Of a stretch of 26,800 bases of DNA, positions 14,166 to 21,147 are shown piece by piece. Location: the IMG/VR virus record IMGVR_UViG_3300046753_000228, positions 1 through 26,800 of that record. One strand, written 5' to 3'. The translations under genes were made by a program, and so were the position numbers. Source of the stretch: a virus. Below the pieces are notes generated by a model. The model saw nothing but the letters and a program-made list of their open reading frames with translations, had not been told where the DNA came from and made no database searches. Within the stretch, counting starts at the first letter, position 1, and the number at the start of each line of letters is the position of its first letter.

Positions 14166-14363
14166 TTACTTACAGTTCTTGTTGAACCAGAAACCGAAAG
14201 AGATGCAAGGATTAAGTAATTCTTGAATAGCATCTAGAGTGACAGAGTAGTAGTGAACAGCACCACTCATAAATTGTACGCGAACCTTAGAAGTAGCAAG
14301 GTTGAAATCAATGTCTTCGATAAAGGAAGAAGAACGGGCAGGAGCAACAACGAAAGCAGACAT
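14166..14363 (-). CDS. KTSC-like domain protein, copy 1 (first early gene)
   Basis: 65 aa, the first gene after the early promoters. It shares the pattern of the neighbouring gene: RSSSFIEDIDFNLATSKVRV, FMSGAVHYYSVTLDA and SFGFWFNKN. Sequence identity between the two is low to moderate, pointing to an old duplication. A TCACAATC motif lies 16 nt upstream of the ATG. No Shine-Dalgarno is present, so initiation relies on something else. Confidence 0.6.
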   Translation of the reverse strand: MSAFVVAPARSSSFIEDIDFNLATSKVRVQFMSGAVHYYSVTLDAIQELLNPCISFGFWFNKNCK

Positions 14364-14708
14364 AATAATAAAGCGAATGGATTGTGAAAGTAAATTGAAC
14401 AGTATTGAACTAGTCTTAGTTAATACTTAGTGGATTGATTTATCAATCAACCCTAGGTACGATAATCTTAATCTTCTTAAGAGCACGTAATTGCCACGAC
14501 TTAATCTTTGTATGAGTCGTTGGTTTCTTACTGATGTGATTCAATAGAAGAAAGATGTTTAAGTGTACAGGTTAACAGACTAACTGTTATGTATTCAGTT
14601 GTAGTTGAATCAATTAAATGATTCTCTGTTGCTGCAGTATCGGCAGGATAACTAACGCGATAGGAGCGTCACCTTTATTCAGTTTGTGTGTTTTTTGTCC
14701 ACTCTTAT
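14364..14708 (-). other. Gene-free early leader
   Basis: About 345 nt between the proximal early promoter and the first early gene, without an ATG-initiated frame of note on the minus strand. It contains a 7+7 bp palindrome GATTGAT/ATCAATC (14433-14448), weaker stems ACGACT/AGTCGT and TAACAG/CTGTTA, a GTACACT copy at 14562-14568 and a TCACAATC motif at 14380-14387. It could be a structured 5' leader. Confidence 0.5.
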
Positions 14709-14737
14709 AATATAGCAGAGTGTACAGGTTTTGTCAA
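14709..14737 (-). promoter_or_regulatory. Early sigma70 promoter, proximal
   Basis: On the minus strand: perfect -35 TTGACA (14732-14737), 17-bp spacer, -10 TATATT (14709-14714). GTACACT ends four bases before the -10, and CACTCT/AGAGTG form an inverted repeat around the -10, a plausible operator. Drives the early genes by host RNA polymerase. Confidence 0.78.
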
Positions 14738-14855
14738 TAGGTGAGTGCCACTTCGTTGACTGTCTCCTGTTCGACTCCGGTTTCCGGTTCTACTAAGGAG
14801 AGGAGAGTGAATAAGGTTGACTAGACTTCGCGTCAGTTCCTTTGTCCACTGTTCT

Positions 14856-14884
14856 AATATACACGAGTGTACCGGATAAGTCAT
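14856..14884 (-). promoter_or_regulatory. Early sigma70 promoter, distal
   Basis: Minus strand -35 ATGACT (14879-14884), 17-bp spacer, -10 TATATT (14856-14861). GTACACT is again four bases before the -10, and the sequence downstream of the -10 (AGTGGACAAA) is shared with the proximal promoter, so the two are diverged copies about 147 bp apart. Confidence 0.65.
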
Positions 14885-15148
14885 GAGCATTTATACTCAT
14901 AGTATGATAAGCGTTGCCTATGTCATTGATGATATACTCTTATCTATTATGTATGGTTACTATGTGTTGCTAACTGTGTTGTCACTAAGTAATACGATTG
15001 TGATTTGATTGTGAATGATACTTAGTGAGTATATTTACAGGGTTGGGCGGACAGATAACGAGACAATCAATGATACAAAGTGTTACATTATTGGCACGAT
15101 ATCGTCACTATATTGAGATTAATCGATTAGATTGTCTGTCTAATCAGC
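14885..15148. other. Genome-end junction region without genes
   Basis: Lies between the terminator of the late block and the early promoters, where the ends of a T7-like genome should meet. It holds a 10-bp perfect inverted repeat TCACTAAGTA/TACTTAGTGA (14982-14991 and 15019-15028) whose 27-nt loop contains two TCACAATC motifs, and a hairpin GATTAGA/TCTAATC at 15125-15145. No credible reading frame was found. The terminal repeat itself cannot be delimited from one copy. Confidence 0.5.
14982..15028. repeat. 10-bp inverted repeat around two TCACAATC motifs
   Basis: Arms TCACTAAGTA and TACTTAGTGA are perfect; the loop carries TCACAATC twice, 3 nt apart. Possible binding or processing site near the genome ends. 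Confidence 0.7.
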
Positions 15149-15171
15149 AAAAAAGACCCCCCATTAGGGGG
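15149..15171 (-). terminator. Strong rho-independent terminator ending the late block
   Basis: Minus strand: CCCCC, loop TAAT, GGGGG, then GTCTTTTTT. It lies 53 nt after the last late gene and marks the right end of transcription, like the T7 late terminator region. Confidence 0.85.
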
Positions 15172-15223
15172 AAATTGCGTCCCGGTGTATCGATATAAGG
15201 GTTCAGAAATTTATATTATTTTT

Positions 15224-15535
15224 TTAAGTGATCATTTTAGTATTATCAGTAGGAGACTCCTCTTCCTCTTGCACTTCAGACGCAAAGGAAGTATCTTTAC
15301 GGGACTCTAATTTAGACTGAACATAAAGTTCATCCATCTGAAGACACCATTCTTTCAGAGCTTTACCAGAATCAGTAAATTTAGCAGTACCCAACGTTCT
15401 CCAACAGTCTTTAGGATCAGTATGTCCTTTAGTAGTACCTTTATAATGAGATACAAAGTAATTAGGACCTTCTCTTGTACGTGTATACGTAAAGGAACAG
15501 GAAGGAGTATTACCTTCAAACTCTAATGGTTGCAT
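15224..15535 (-). CDS. Hypothetical protein after the large terminase
   Basis: 103 aa starting MQPLEFEGN. The middle is rich in Thr, Tyr and Gly (SFTYTRTREGPNYFVSHYKG) and the end is a Glu-rich, probably disordered tail (SEVQEEEESPTDNTK). Last gene before the terminator. T7 carries a small gene (19.5) at this place, but I see no sequence match. Function unknown. Confidence 0.65.
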   Translation of the reverse strand: MQPLEFEGNTPSCSFTYTRTREGPNYFVSHYKGTTKGHTDPKDCWRTLGTAKFTDSGKALKEWCLQMDELYVQSKLESRKDTSFASEVQEEEESPTDNTKMIT

Positions 15536-15692
15536 ATAATGTTTGTATTATTGATGAGTAGATAGTAATAAGATTCAATGATTATCAACAACAATGATAA
15601 ATTGAGAATAAAGATTCAGTATTAAAATGGATTTGTTGTCATTGGGGTTTACCCCGTACTTACAGAATATCCATTCAGAGGATATTAATAAA

Positions 15693-15729
15693 GAAGGAAG
15701 AGCTACTTGTAAAAGTAGTGTCTTCCTTC
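15693..15729 (-). terminator. Long hairpin downstream of the large terminase
   Basis: Fifteen base pairs in two blocks separated by a small internal loop, tetraloop TTAC on the minus strand, then a TTTATT run. Stable enough to terminate or to protect the terminase mRNA 3' end. Confidence 0.55.
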
Positions 15730-15758
15730 AGTAAGGGGTCGGGTCCACCCTTCCCTTC

Positions 15759-15779
15759 CCCTATATAGGGTCCACACCG
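15759..15779 (-). promoter_or_regulatory. Candidate phage RNA polymerase promoter
   Basis: The minus strand reads GTGTGGACCC then TATATAGGGG and purines, comparable to the T7 TATAGGGAGA initiation region. A near-copy, sharing the 16-nt core TATAGGGTCCACACCG (plus-strand sense), occurs at 9934-9954. In T7 a promoter (phiOR) also lies after the terminase gene near the right end. Two copies only, so tentative. Confidence 0.3.
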
Positions 15780-15782
15780 GTC

Positions 15783-17513
15783 CTAAACCCAGTGGTCAAC
15801 AGTCTTTTTACCAGCTAGTAAATTTGATTGTCTACGTTGATCTAAACCCATCCCAAAAGCCATATGATTAGCAGCAGCTTGGGGGTCATCTAACCATTCT
15901 TCCATCATTTGATTCCAGTCATCTCTACGTTCTAACTTAATAGATTCAGAGGCAGAGATAGCCATAGCATCGGTGTAATATTTAACACCTTGAGCTAAGC
16001 AGTCTAATCTGTCATCGTGTTTAACAGCACCTTTCTCTCTACACATACGAGACATCTGGTAGAAGAGCATATAGAGGAGACGTTCTTCAGGTGGAGCATC
16101 GGGGTTAGATTTAAAGTCCCATTCAACGACGGAACGATTAACGATAAGACGATGTTGATTAAGGACAGGTTCTAAGGCATCAATTATACGGTCTTCTTTA
16201 CGAACATTGGCACGAACCTCTTCAATATCAATAGCTTGTTTAGTTTGTTGGAGATGTTTTTTAAATAGTTCACCGACCATACCATCACCGAAGTTAGTTT
16301 CGATAAGTAGTTTAGTGACACCATATTTCTTACAACCTCTTAGAACATCGAGTAATGTCTTATCGGAGTATCCATCTCTATAAGCACGCATTTCGTGCAA
16401 GTACAGAAAACCATTGCGTTGTGAGATATAAGCCGCAGCCGTTTCATCTGTGCCACGGCCCGACGGGTCAATTGAGCAGATTGTTTCTGTGTAAGGGTTC
16501 CAGTTTCCTTGTAACTGCATTGGAGAGTAGAAATAATCTCCAGGTAGACCCACAGTGGGGAGGTCTTTGATAACGTTTTGGGGGTCTGAGCACCAGACAA
16601 CGGAATCGGGAGCAGTAGAAGGATTAACAGAAGTGACGATAAGATCGGCACATTTAAGCGGGAATTTTTCAGCATCACTTAGAGAAGTATCGAGCATGAA
16701 TTGCAACATAAAGTTGCTACGGCCCATTGCTGCTTCACGTTCTAGAAGATCCAGGTCTTCGAAACGATCCGGGTCCGTCGGTTTCCAAATCTCCGCACCG
16801 TTTTCGATGTCTTCCTGCAACTGTGGCGAGAGCAGACCTTCGTAGTTTTCCGTTTTACGCGGGTAACGCGCGGGCCATACGAACGGACGATAGTTACGCT
16901 CGGCGAGTTTACGATATATGGTGAAGGTGGTCTGGGGTGTTCCAAGAAAAAGAATACGGGAATCATTTTTAGGAGTAAGGATAGATTCTGCTTCAGTGCA
17001 GAGTTGTAATAGTTTTTCTCTCATGAGTTCAGTCATGGAGTTACCAGGGACTTCGATATCGTCAAGGATCATCAGGTCAGCACGGGAACCCGTAAGTTGA
17101 CCAGTAATACCAACTGACTTAACAGAAGGAGCCTGGTGAGGTGGACAGTTAATATCAAAGGAGACACGAGACCAACGAGAGTTATCGTCTTTAGGTCTCA
17201 TATGATTTAACCAAGGTGTCTCAATGATTAGCTTCTGAAGGAAGATGGACATGTTATCTGCACGTTCTTTAGAAGCAGAGATAATCATGATCTTCTTTTC
17301 ACTGTCTTTAAATAAGGTCCATAGGACAAATGCACCGGTAATCCAAGATTTACCTACACCCCTGAAAGCTTGGATCTGTAGACGTTTAGGACCGTGTTGT
17401 AAGTAATCAGCAATAGAGTACTGTGCACGTGTGGGACTAGGAAGGTCTAATTGACCCCACAGCGCCTGCAGGAAGAGCTTAAAGTCATCTTTAAGTAGAT
17501 CTATAGTATTCAT
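15783..17513 (-). CDS. terL: Large terminase subunit (T7 gp19 type)
   Basis: 576 aa. ATP-driven DNA-packaging motor with nuclease activity. Walker A lies in FRGVGKSW (50-57), Walker B in LMILDDIEV (147-155), motif III-like LFLGTPQT at 189-196. The RNase H-fold nuclease has CSIDPSGRGTDETA (346-359) and HDDRLD (499-504) with the expected acidic residues. Length matches T7 gp19 (586 aa). Start ATG 17513 follows a small terminator-like hairpin. Confidence 0.94.
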   Translation of the reverse strand: MNTIDLLKDDFKLFLQALWGQLDLPSPTRAQYSIADYLQHGPKRLQIQAFRGVGKSWITGAFVLWTLFKDSEKKIMIISASKERADNMSIFLQKLIIETPWLNHMRPKDDNSRWSRVSFDINCPPHQAPSVKSVGITGQLTGSRADLMILDDIEVPGNSMTELMREKLLQLCTEAESILTPKNDSRILFLGTPQTTFTIYRKLAERNYRPFVWPARYPRKTENYEGLLSPQLQEDIENGAEIWKPTDPDRFEDLDLLEREAAMGRSNFMLQFMLDTSLSDAEKFPLKCADLIVTSVNPSTAPDSVVWCSDPQNVIKDLPTVGLPGDYFYSPMQLQGNWNPYTETICSIDPSGRGTDETAAAYISQRNGFLYLHEMRAYRDGYSDKTLLDVLRGCKKYGVTKLLIETNFGDGMVGELFKKHLQQTKQAIDIEEVRANVRKEDRIIDALEPVLNQHRLIVNRSVVEWDFKSNPDAPPEERLLYMLFYQMSRMCREKGAVKHDDRLDCLAQGVKYYTDAMAISASESIKLERRDDWNQMMEEWLDDPQAAANHMAFGMGLDQRRQSNLLAGKKTVDHWV

Positions 17514-17582
17514 AAGTTAAGGGGTGTTGTAGGGTCATATGGAGTAGTAAGGCATTCACCAGCGTGGCCAGAACTTCTTTGA

Positions 17583-17747
17583 ATGAAAAACGAACTACAG
17601 TTCGCTCATGGAAGGAACTGCATCTCTTTTTTTATTCAAGGGGTAAGTTTGATTCGATCTGCTGGATTAGATCCCGAAGTTAAACTTCAGGTAGTTTTTG
17701 AAATGTTGATTTTGGAGGACGTTTCATATAACCACCGATTTGAATAG
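17583..17747 (+). CDS. Possible plus-strand small gene antisense to the end of the 484-aa gene
   Basis: 54 aa, one of the few credible frames on the opposite strand. It begins MKNELQFAHGRNCISFFIQG and continues with SAGLDPEVKLQVVFEMLILE, a sensible soluble-protein composition with two likely helices. It overlaps the last 68 nt of the 484-aa gene antisense and fills part of the gap before terL. It lacks a Shine-Dalgarno and has a stop directly before the ATG. I have a faint impression of similar small cyanophage proteins but cannot name a family. Confidence 0.35.
   Translation: MKNELQFAHGRNCISFFIQGVSLIRSAGLDPEVKLQVVFEMLILEDVSYNHRFE
17586..17606 (-). terminator. Weak terminator between the 484-aa gene and terL
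   Basis: Minus strand CGAAC, loop TGTA, GTTCG, followed by five T; two further G-U/A-U pairs are possible. Short stem, so perhaps an attenuator. It lies inside the possible plus-strand gene. Confidence 0.4.
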
Positions 17748-19134
17748 CTTTACCAACGCCTTCTGGTAACTCATTAATTATTTTACCTCCAAATTTCTTA
17801 GATGTAATTTGTTCTGTCATCCATTGGTTGTATTTAGCATACAACTCAATTAATTCAAAAGCATCATTAATATCAGCTTCGCCAGATACAATAGCTCTAC
17901 CTAATTCTTGACTAAGATCAGCAAAGTCACCTGGTGCTGTTGAACCTTTTGTAGAAAGTGGTTTACCGGGAGATTTAGGCTCGAAACCCATATCTTTGAT
18001 AAAGTTATGCCAGTTAGTATGTTTAGCTTCCTTTAGAATAGCTATATTTTTAGATACACCAGAACTATTTAAACCTAAACTTTCCATTTTTTTAAATAAG
18101 TTAGCAGCAACTAATGGATCACTATTAGCTATACTGAGAATAAATTCACCTGCTTCTTTGTTTCCAAATACATGATGCCATTGATCTTTACTAAGTATAT
18201 TAGTAAATTTAGTAATATAATTTCTAGCTGAGCTTGAAGAATACATTTCTATATCTTGATGATTTGGATTTAAAGATGCAGCATCATACAGTTCTCTTTG
18301 CCTATCCCCTTTAATTTGTTTGCCTGTTTTGTCCCATTTTGTTCTAAGCCCCTCCATACGATCAGCACGTTCAAGTTGTTGATCAAGTACACCACCTTTA
18401 TTAAGTGCTAGTTCGTCAGCAGTAATGAAGGTATTCTTTTTAGATAACTTACCACCTTGACCACGCCTAAATGTATCAGCTAATTCTCTATGGTTTTGGT
18501 CTCCATACAGCTTTCTAGCTCTTGTTTGCCAATTAGTTGGTGTTGGTAAAGTAGAGGCAGCGTAATAATCAAATCCAGGCTTAGCGGCTCGTGAAGTTGT
18601 TCTTGCTAAGTCAGCAACAACATTCATACCTGTGGCAGCTCTTTTAACTACATTTCCAACACCTGCAGTACCAGCAGCAGTTAATACTTCACTAGTAATT
18701 ATTGGAGATATTTTTGTTGTCTTAGATACAAATTCATTAGCAACATTAAAACTTTGTCCAACATTATTAATACCAGTACGAATACCTTGTGGTAATCCTT
18801 GGTATAATTGGACACCTTGTCTGACTACATCTACAGCTTTAGATTTAACTTGTTCAGGTAGAGCATCTACACCAATATTGATAGCTTGATTTACATCAGT
18901 ACCTGAACGGGTTGAAGCAATATGACCTGCTCTAAATTCAGGACCTTCTTTTAATTTGTTATATGAGTCTTGTGATTGCCAACCATAGTTTTGACCTGAC
19001 CAATAGACATCTTGATTGTTTAAAGTTGCTTGTGTTCCAATGGTTCTATTTTCATCTGTAGTATTACCACCAGCTTTTTTCTGTTTAGTTAGAAAATTAT
19101 GCAGCCTTTGGTTTACATTAAATAACTCATTCAT
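17680..19134 (-). CDS. Large hypothetical protein with HHVFG and NWHNFIK motifs
   Basis: 484 aa, located between the packaging genes. The N-terminal 100 residues are polar and Gln/Asn-rich; about residues 105-180 are small-residue-rich helices (ITSEVLTAAGTAGVGNVV), as in proteins inserted in or sliding through tails. The C-terminal part has WHHVFGNKEAGEFI (about 327-340) and, some 50 residues on, HTNWHNFIKDMGFEP. Paired His motifs of this kind resemble HNH-like polymorphic-toxin nucleases, but the third ligand set is not clear, so a nuclease role is only a suggestion. A terminator ends exactly at its start codon and no Shine-Dalgarno is present, so expression may be low or read-through dependent. 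Confidence 0.7.
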   Translation of the reverse strand: MNELFNVNQRLHNFLTKQKKAGGNTTDENRTIGTQATLNNQDVYWSGQNYGWQSQDSYNKLKEGPEFRAGHIASTRSGTDVNQAINIGVDALPEQVKSKAVDVVRQGVQLYQGLPQGIRTGINNVGQSFNVANEFVSKTTKISPIITSEVLTAAGTAGVGNVVKRAATGMNVVADLARTTSRAAKPGFDYYAASTLPTPTNWQTRARKLYGDQNHRELADTFRRGQGGKLSKKNTFITADELALNKGGVLDQQLERADRMEGLRTKWDKTGKQIKGDRQRELYDAASLNPNHQDIEMYSSSSARNYITKFTNILSKDQWHHVFGNKEAGEFILSIANSDPLVAANLFKKMESLGLNSSGVSKNIAILKEAKHTNWHNFIKDMGFEPKSPGKPLSTKGSTAPGDFADLSQELGRAIVSGEADINDAFELIELYAKYNQWMTEQITSKKFGGKIINELPEGVGKAIQIGGYMKRPPKSTFQKLPEV

Positions 19135-19162
19135 AAAAAAAAAGCCCCACCAAAGGCAGGGC
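19135..19162 (-). terminator. Terminator abutting the start codon of the 484-aa gene
   Basis: Minus strand 8-bp stem GCCCTGCC/GGTGGGGC (two G-U pairs), loop TTT, then nine T running directly into the ATG at 19134. Classic rho-independent form, in an unusual position. Confidence 0.75.
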
Positions 19163-19186
19163 AGTATGTGTATGTGTACAGGTTGA

Positions 19187-19492
19187 TTAGTAACCTAATT
19201 TGTCACTACGTTGTGCAGAGTTATTCTTCGGATCAAGTTCATCAAAGATTTTTGCTCTTTGATCACCAGACACTTTTACACCACCTTCTTTAATAACTTG
19301 GTTAATAGCGTTTTTAGTACCTTTACGCATTTGTTTCATATCCTGTTGCTGCTTATAAGCCATATCAGCATTAGCAGCTTGTTGGCGGGTATGAGAGTTA
19401 ACTGCAGAAGGTTTAGTACCTCTAATAATCTGTTGACCAGGACTTACTTTTGTACCTAGTGCTTTATTTAGTTTCTTGTTTGGATCTTTCAT
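19187..19492 (-). CDS. Hypothetical basic, polar protein (101 aa)
   Basis: Begins MKDPNKKLNKALGTKV; rich in Lys, Gln and Asn, without hydrophobic core stretches, probably helical (QQAANADMAYKQQQDMKQMR). It ends just before the terminator at 19135-19162. It could be a small virion or scaffold-like component in the packaging cluster; nothing in the sequence proves this. Confidence 0.6.
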   Translation of the reverse strand: MKDPNKKLNKALGTKVSPGQQIIRGTKPSAVNSHTRQQAANADMAYKQQQDMKQMRKGTKNAINQVIKEGGVKVSGDQRAKIFDELDPKNNSAQRSDKLGY

Positions 19493-19501
19493 GTGTTGTT
19501 T

Positions 19502-19834
19502 TCAGCCATTTGTATGATTAATGATTAGTGATTCTCGTAGTAAATTCTCTCCAAACTTGGCTCTCATCCAAGATCGCCAATGGTGGCTTCCTTTATCCTG
19601 ATTACATTTGGTACATGCTGATACAACATTTGTATAAACGTCTTGTCCCCCCATAGAACGAGGGTGAACATGGTCCAAAGTAAGTTCGTGTAGTTCATAA
19701 GTTTCTCCGCAATAAACACAAGTGCAGCCAAAGTATTCTTTTATACTGCGTCTCCAAAGACGCTTAGCTTCTGAGGAGGTCATGGTTATTAGGTTGTATA
19801 GGTAGTGATCAGGAGTTGGAAGTAGCGGCGTCAT
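19502..19834 (-). CDS. HNH endonuclease, free-standing
   Basis: 110 aa. HNH core: CVYCGETYELHELTLDHVHP (residues 39-58) with RSMGG, then VVSACTKCNQDKG; two CxxC pairs bind structural zinc and DH is the catalytic pair. The form is close to small phage and bacterial HNH nucleases. The ATG overlaps the preceding stop (ATGA). In many phages HNH proteins near terminase genes help packaging; a homing role is equally possible. Confidence 0.85.
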   Translation of the reverse strand: MTPLLPTPDHYLYNLITMTSSEAKRLWRRSIKEYFGCTCVYCGETYELHELTLDHVHPRSMGGQDVYTNVVSACTKCNQDKGSHHWRSWMRAKFGENLLRESLIINHTNG

Positions 19835-20067
19835 GCGTGAATGCCCTTTTTAGATCGGTTAGCTTTAGGTGATGCGAGTACTACACCTTTACTGGTGTGA
19901 GATACATCCTTACCATCACCCTTCTTACCAATCTTCAAAGAGCCAACATAAGCGTTATGTTTTAGCTGTTTACCTTTTTTTGTTTTCTGATACTTAGATT
20001 GTTGCTTTAAACGCCGTTGATTTGCTTCAGGATTGGCGTCATAATACTTTTGTGTTTTACCTTTCAT
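19831..20067 (-). CDS. Small, very basic protein (78 aa)
   Basis: Begins MKGKTQKYYDANPEANQRRL; highly rich in Lys and Arg, with a distinctive C-terminus GKKGDGKDVSHTSKGVVLAS then KANRSKKGIHA. This ending looks like a conserved family of small structural or packaging-linked phage proteins, but I cannot name it securely. The stop overlaps the HNH start, and the ATG overlaps the end of the fibre-like gene. Confidence 0.6.
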   Translation of the reverse strand: MKGKTQKYYDANPEANQRRLKQQSKYQKTKKGKQLKHNAYVGSLKIGKKGDGKDVSHTSKGVVLASPKANRSKKGIHA

Positions 20068-20918
20068 GAGAGATTAATGGGCATATTATGGATGGCTTTA
20101 ATAGATTGATATACACTAATCAAAGCAGTAATTTTAGATTCAAGATTAGTTATTCTATTCTCTAATACAGTATCTGTAGGGTTGTTATTGTTTAATAAGC
20201 CAATAAGGCTTTCTAAGGTATCTGTGCGGGTCTGTATAGCGTCTAAACCATCAGTTAGGTTAGATAGGTCAGGTTGACTAAAATCAATAGCCTCAAGAGC
20301 ATTTAAACGTGTAGTTATAGGTGTTAGGTCAACACTTTCAAAAGTAGCTGATTCTAAAGTAGTAACACGTGTATCTAGATCATCAACGTCATCAAATAAT
20401 GTAGACAAACGTCTACGTGGTGAAGCACGGGTAAATGAGCCATTACTAAAAGTACCTAGCTCAACGTCTGTAGTTTTAATACCATCTTCAGCATTTAGGT
20501 TGCTTTCGAAAGATGAATTTCCTTTAACAGTTAAGTCACCTTCAATTACGAAGTCATCAGTACCACCTTGCAGTTCTTCTACAGCTTCAAATAGTTCTGA
20601 TAGTAGTTTAGGTGGATTGTAAGATACCCATCCTTGTGTTGAACTATTATATTCTACTAATTCAACTTCAGGTGATTTAATAATGCCAGGATTACTAGCA
20701 GGTCCACCGACATTAATAGAAGATGAAAAATAAGTTTCTTCAAAGAATCCAACATTATCTTTAAAGGTAACAATTCCTAAAAATTCTATAGCACCTTCAA
20801 AATTTACATCTCCTTTAAATGAAGCTTCATCGTAGACATTTAATAAATAGGTGTTGACTATATTAAAATCACCACCTTCACCTTGTAGGGTTTGTGCACC
20901 GTTATATGCGCTTCCCAT
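20064..20918 (-). CDS. Coiled-coil fibre-like virion protein
   Basis: 284 aa. The N-terminal half has alternating beta stretches as in phage fibre shafts (SFKGDVNFEGAIEFLGIVTF, FVIEGDLTVKGNSSF), and the C-terminal half has heptad-like helices (DDLDTRVTTLES, LDAIQTRTDTLESL, LENRITNLESKI) typical of trimeric coiled coils. Probably an accessory fibre or tail appendage. It overlaps the end of the small terminase gene by 17 nt. Confidence 0.6.
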   Translation of the reverse strand: MGSAYNGAQTLQGEGGDFNIVNTYLLNVYDEASFKGDVNFEGAIEFLGIVTFKDNVGFFEETYFSSSINVGGPASNPGIIKSPEVELVEYNSSTQGWVSYNPPKLLSELFEAVEELQGGTDDFVIEGDLTVKGNSSFESNLNAEDGIKTTDVELGTFSNGSFTRASPRRRLSTLFDDVDDLDTRVTTLESATFESVDLTPITTRLNALEAIDFSQPDLSNLTDGLDAIQTRTDTLESLIGLLNNNNPTDTVLENRITNLESKITALISVYQSIKAIHNMPINLS

Positions 20919-21147
20919 ACAATCTCTCCTGAACTAATGTGGGATCAACAGTAGGGAGGATGTTTGCTAGTTTATCTAGTGGATTACCTTCATATGCGAT
21001 ACCACTAATGTCGTTTGTTTTTAGCCAATCACAAGCTGCTTTTAAATCTTGAGTAGAAGCCTCACCACTTTTCACACGGGCAAGAAATTCTTTGGTAACA
21101 AGGTTATGCAGTTCGTTGAACTGGTCTTCAGTTGCTTTGTTCTTCAT
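20902..21147 (-). CDS. Probable small terminase subunit (T7 gp18 position)
   Basis: 81 aa. Helical, with LHNLVTKEFLARVKSGEAST and QDLKAACDWLKTNDI (about 13-47), the helix pair seen in small DNA-packaging proteins that bind DNA and recruit the large subunit. Assigned mainly by size, helical form and its place in the packaging cluster. In T7 gp18 lies directly before gp19; here five genes separate it from terL. It overlaps the endonuclease VII-like gene by 20 nt. Confidence 0.6.
   Translation of the reverse strand: MKNKATEDQFNELHNLVTKEFLARVKSGEASTQDLKAACDWLKTNDISGIAYEGNPLDKLANILPTVDPTLVQERLYGKRI

Larger units (their letters stand above)
15536..15782 (-). other. Intergenic region after large terminase: hairpins and promoter-like element
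   Basis: Holds two tandem hairpins. One (15693-15729) has a 9-bp GAAGGAAGA/TCTTCCTTC stem continued by CTACTT/AAGTAG and is followed on the minus strand by TTTATTAAT, a likely terminator or processing site; the other has arms AATATCC/GGATATT (15666-15686). A 12-bp palindrome CCCTATATAGGG (15759-15770) lies 10 nt after the terminase stop, in a T7-promoter-like setting. No gene was seen. Confidence 0.55.

Noticed and set aside
14740-14790. tRNA or attP fragment suggested by GTTCGACTCC
   Set aside because: The bases flanking the T-loop-like sequence do not pair as a T-arm on either strand and no acceptor stem is present.
14705-14890. Minus-strand 61-aa frame in the promoter region
   Set aside because: It spans both early promoters, and its internal PVHS repeats simply translate the duplicated promoter sequence.
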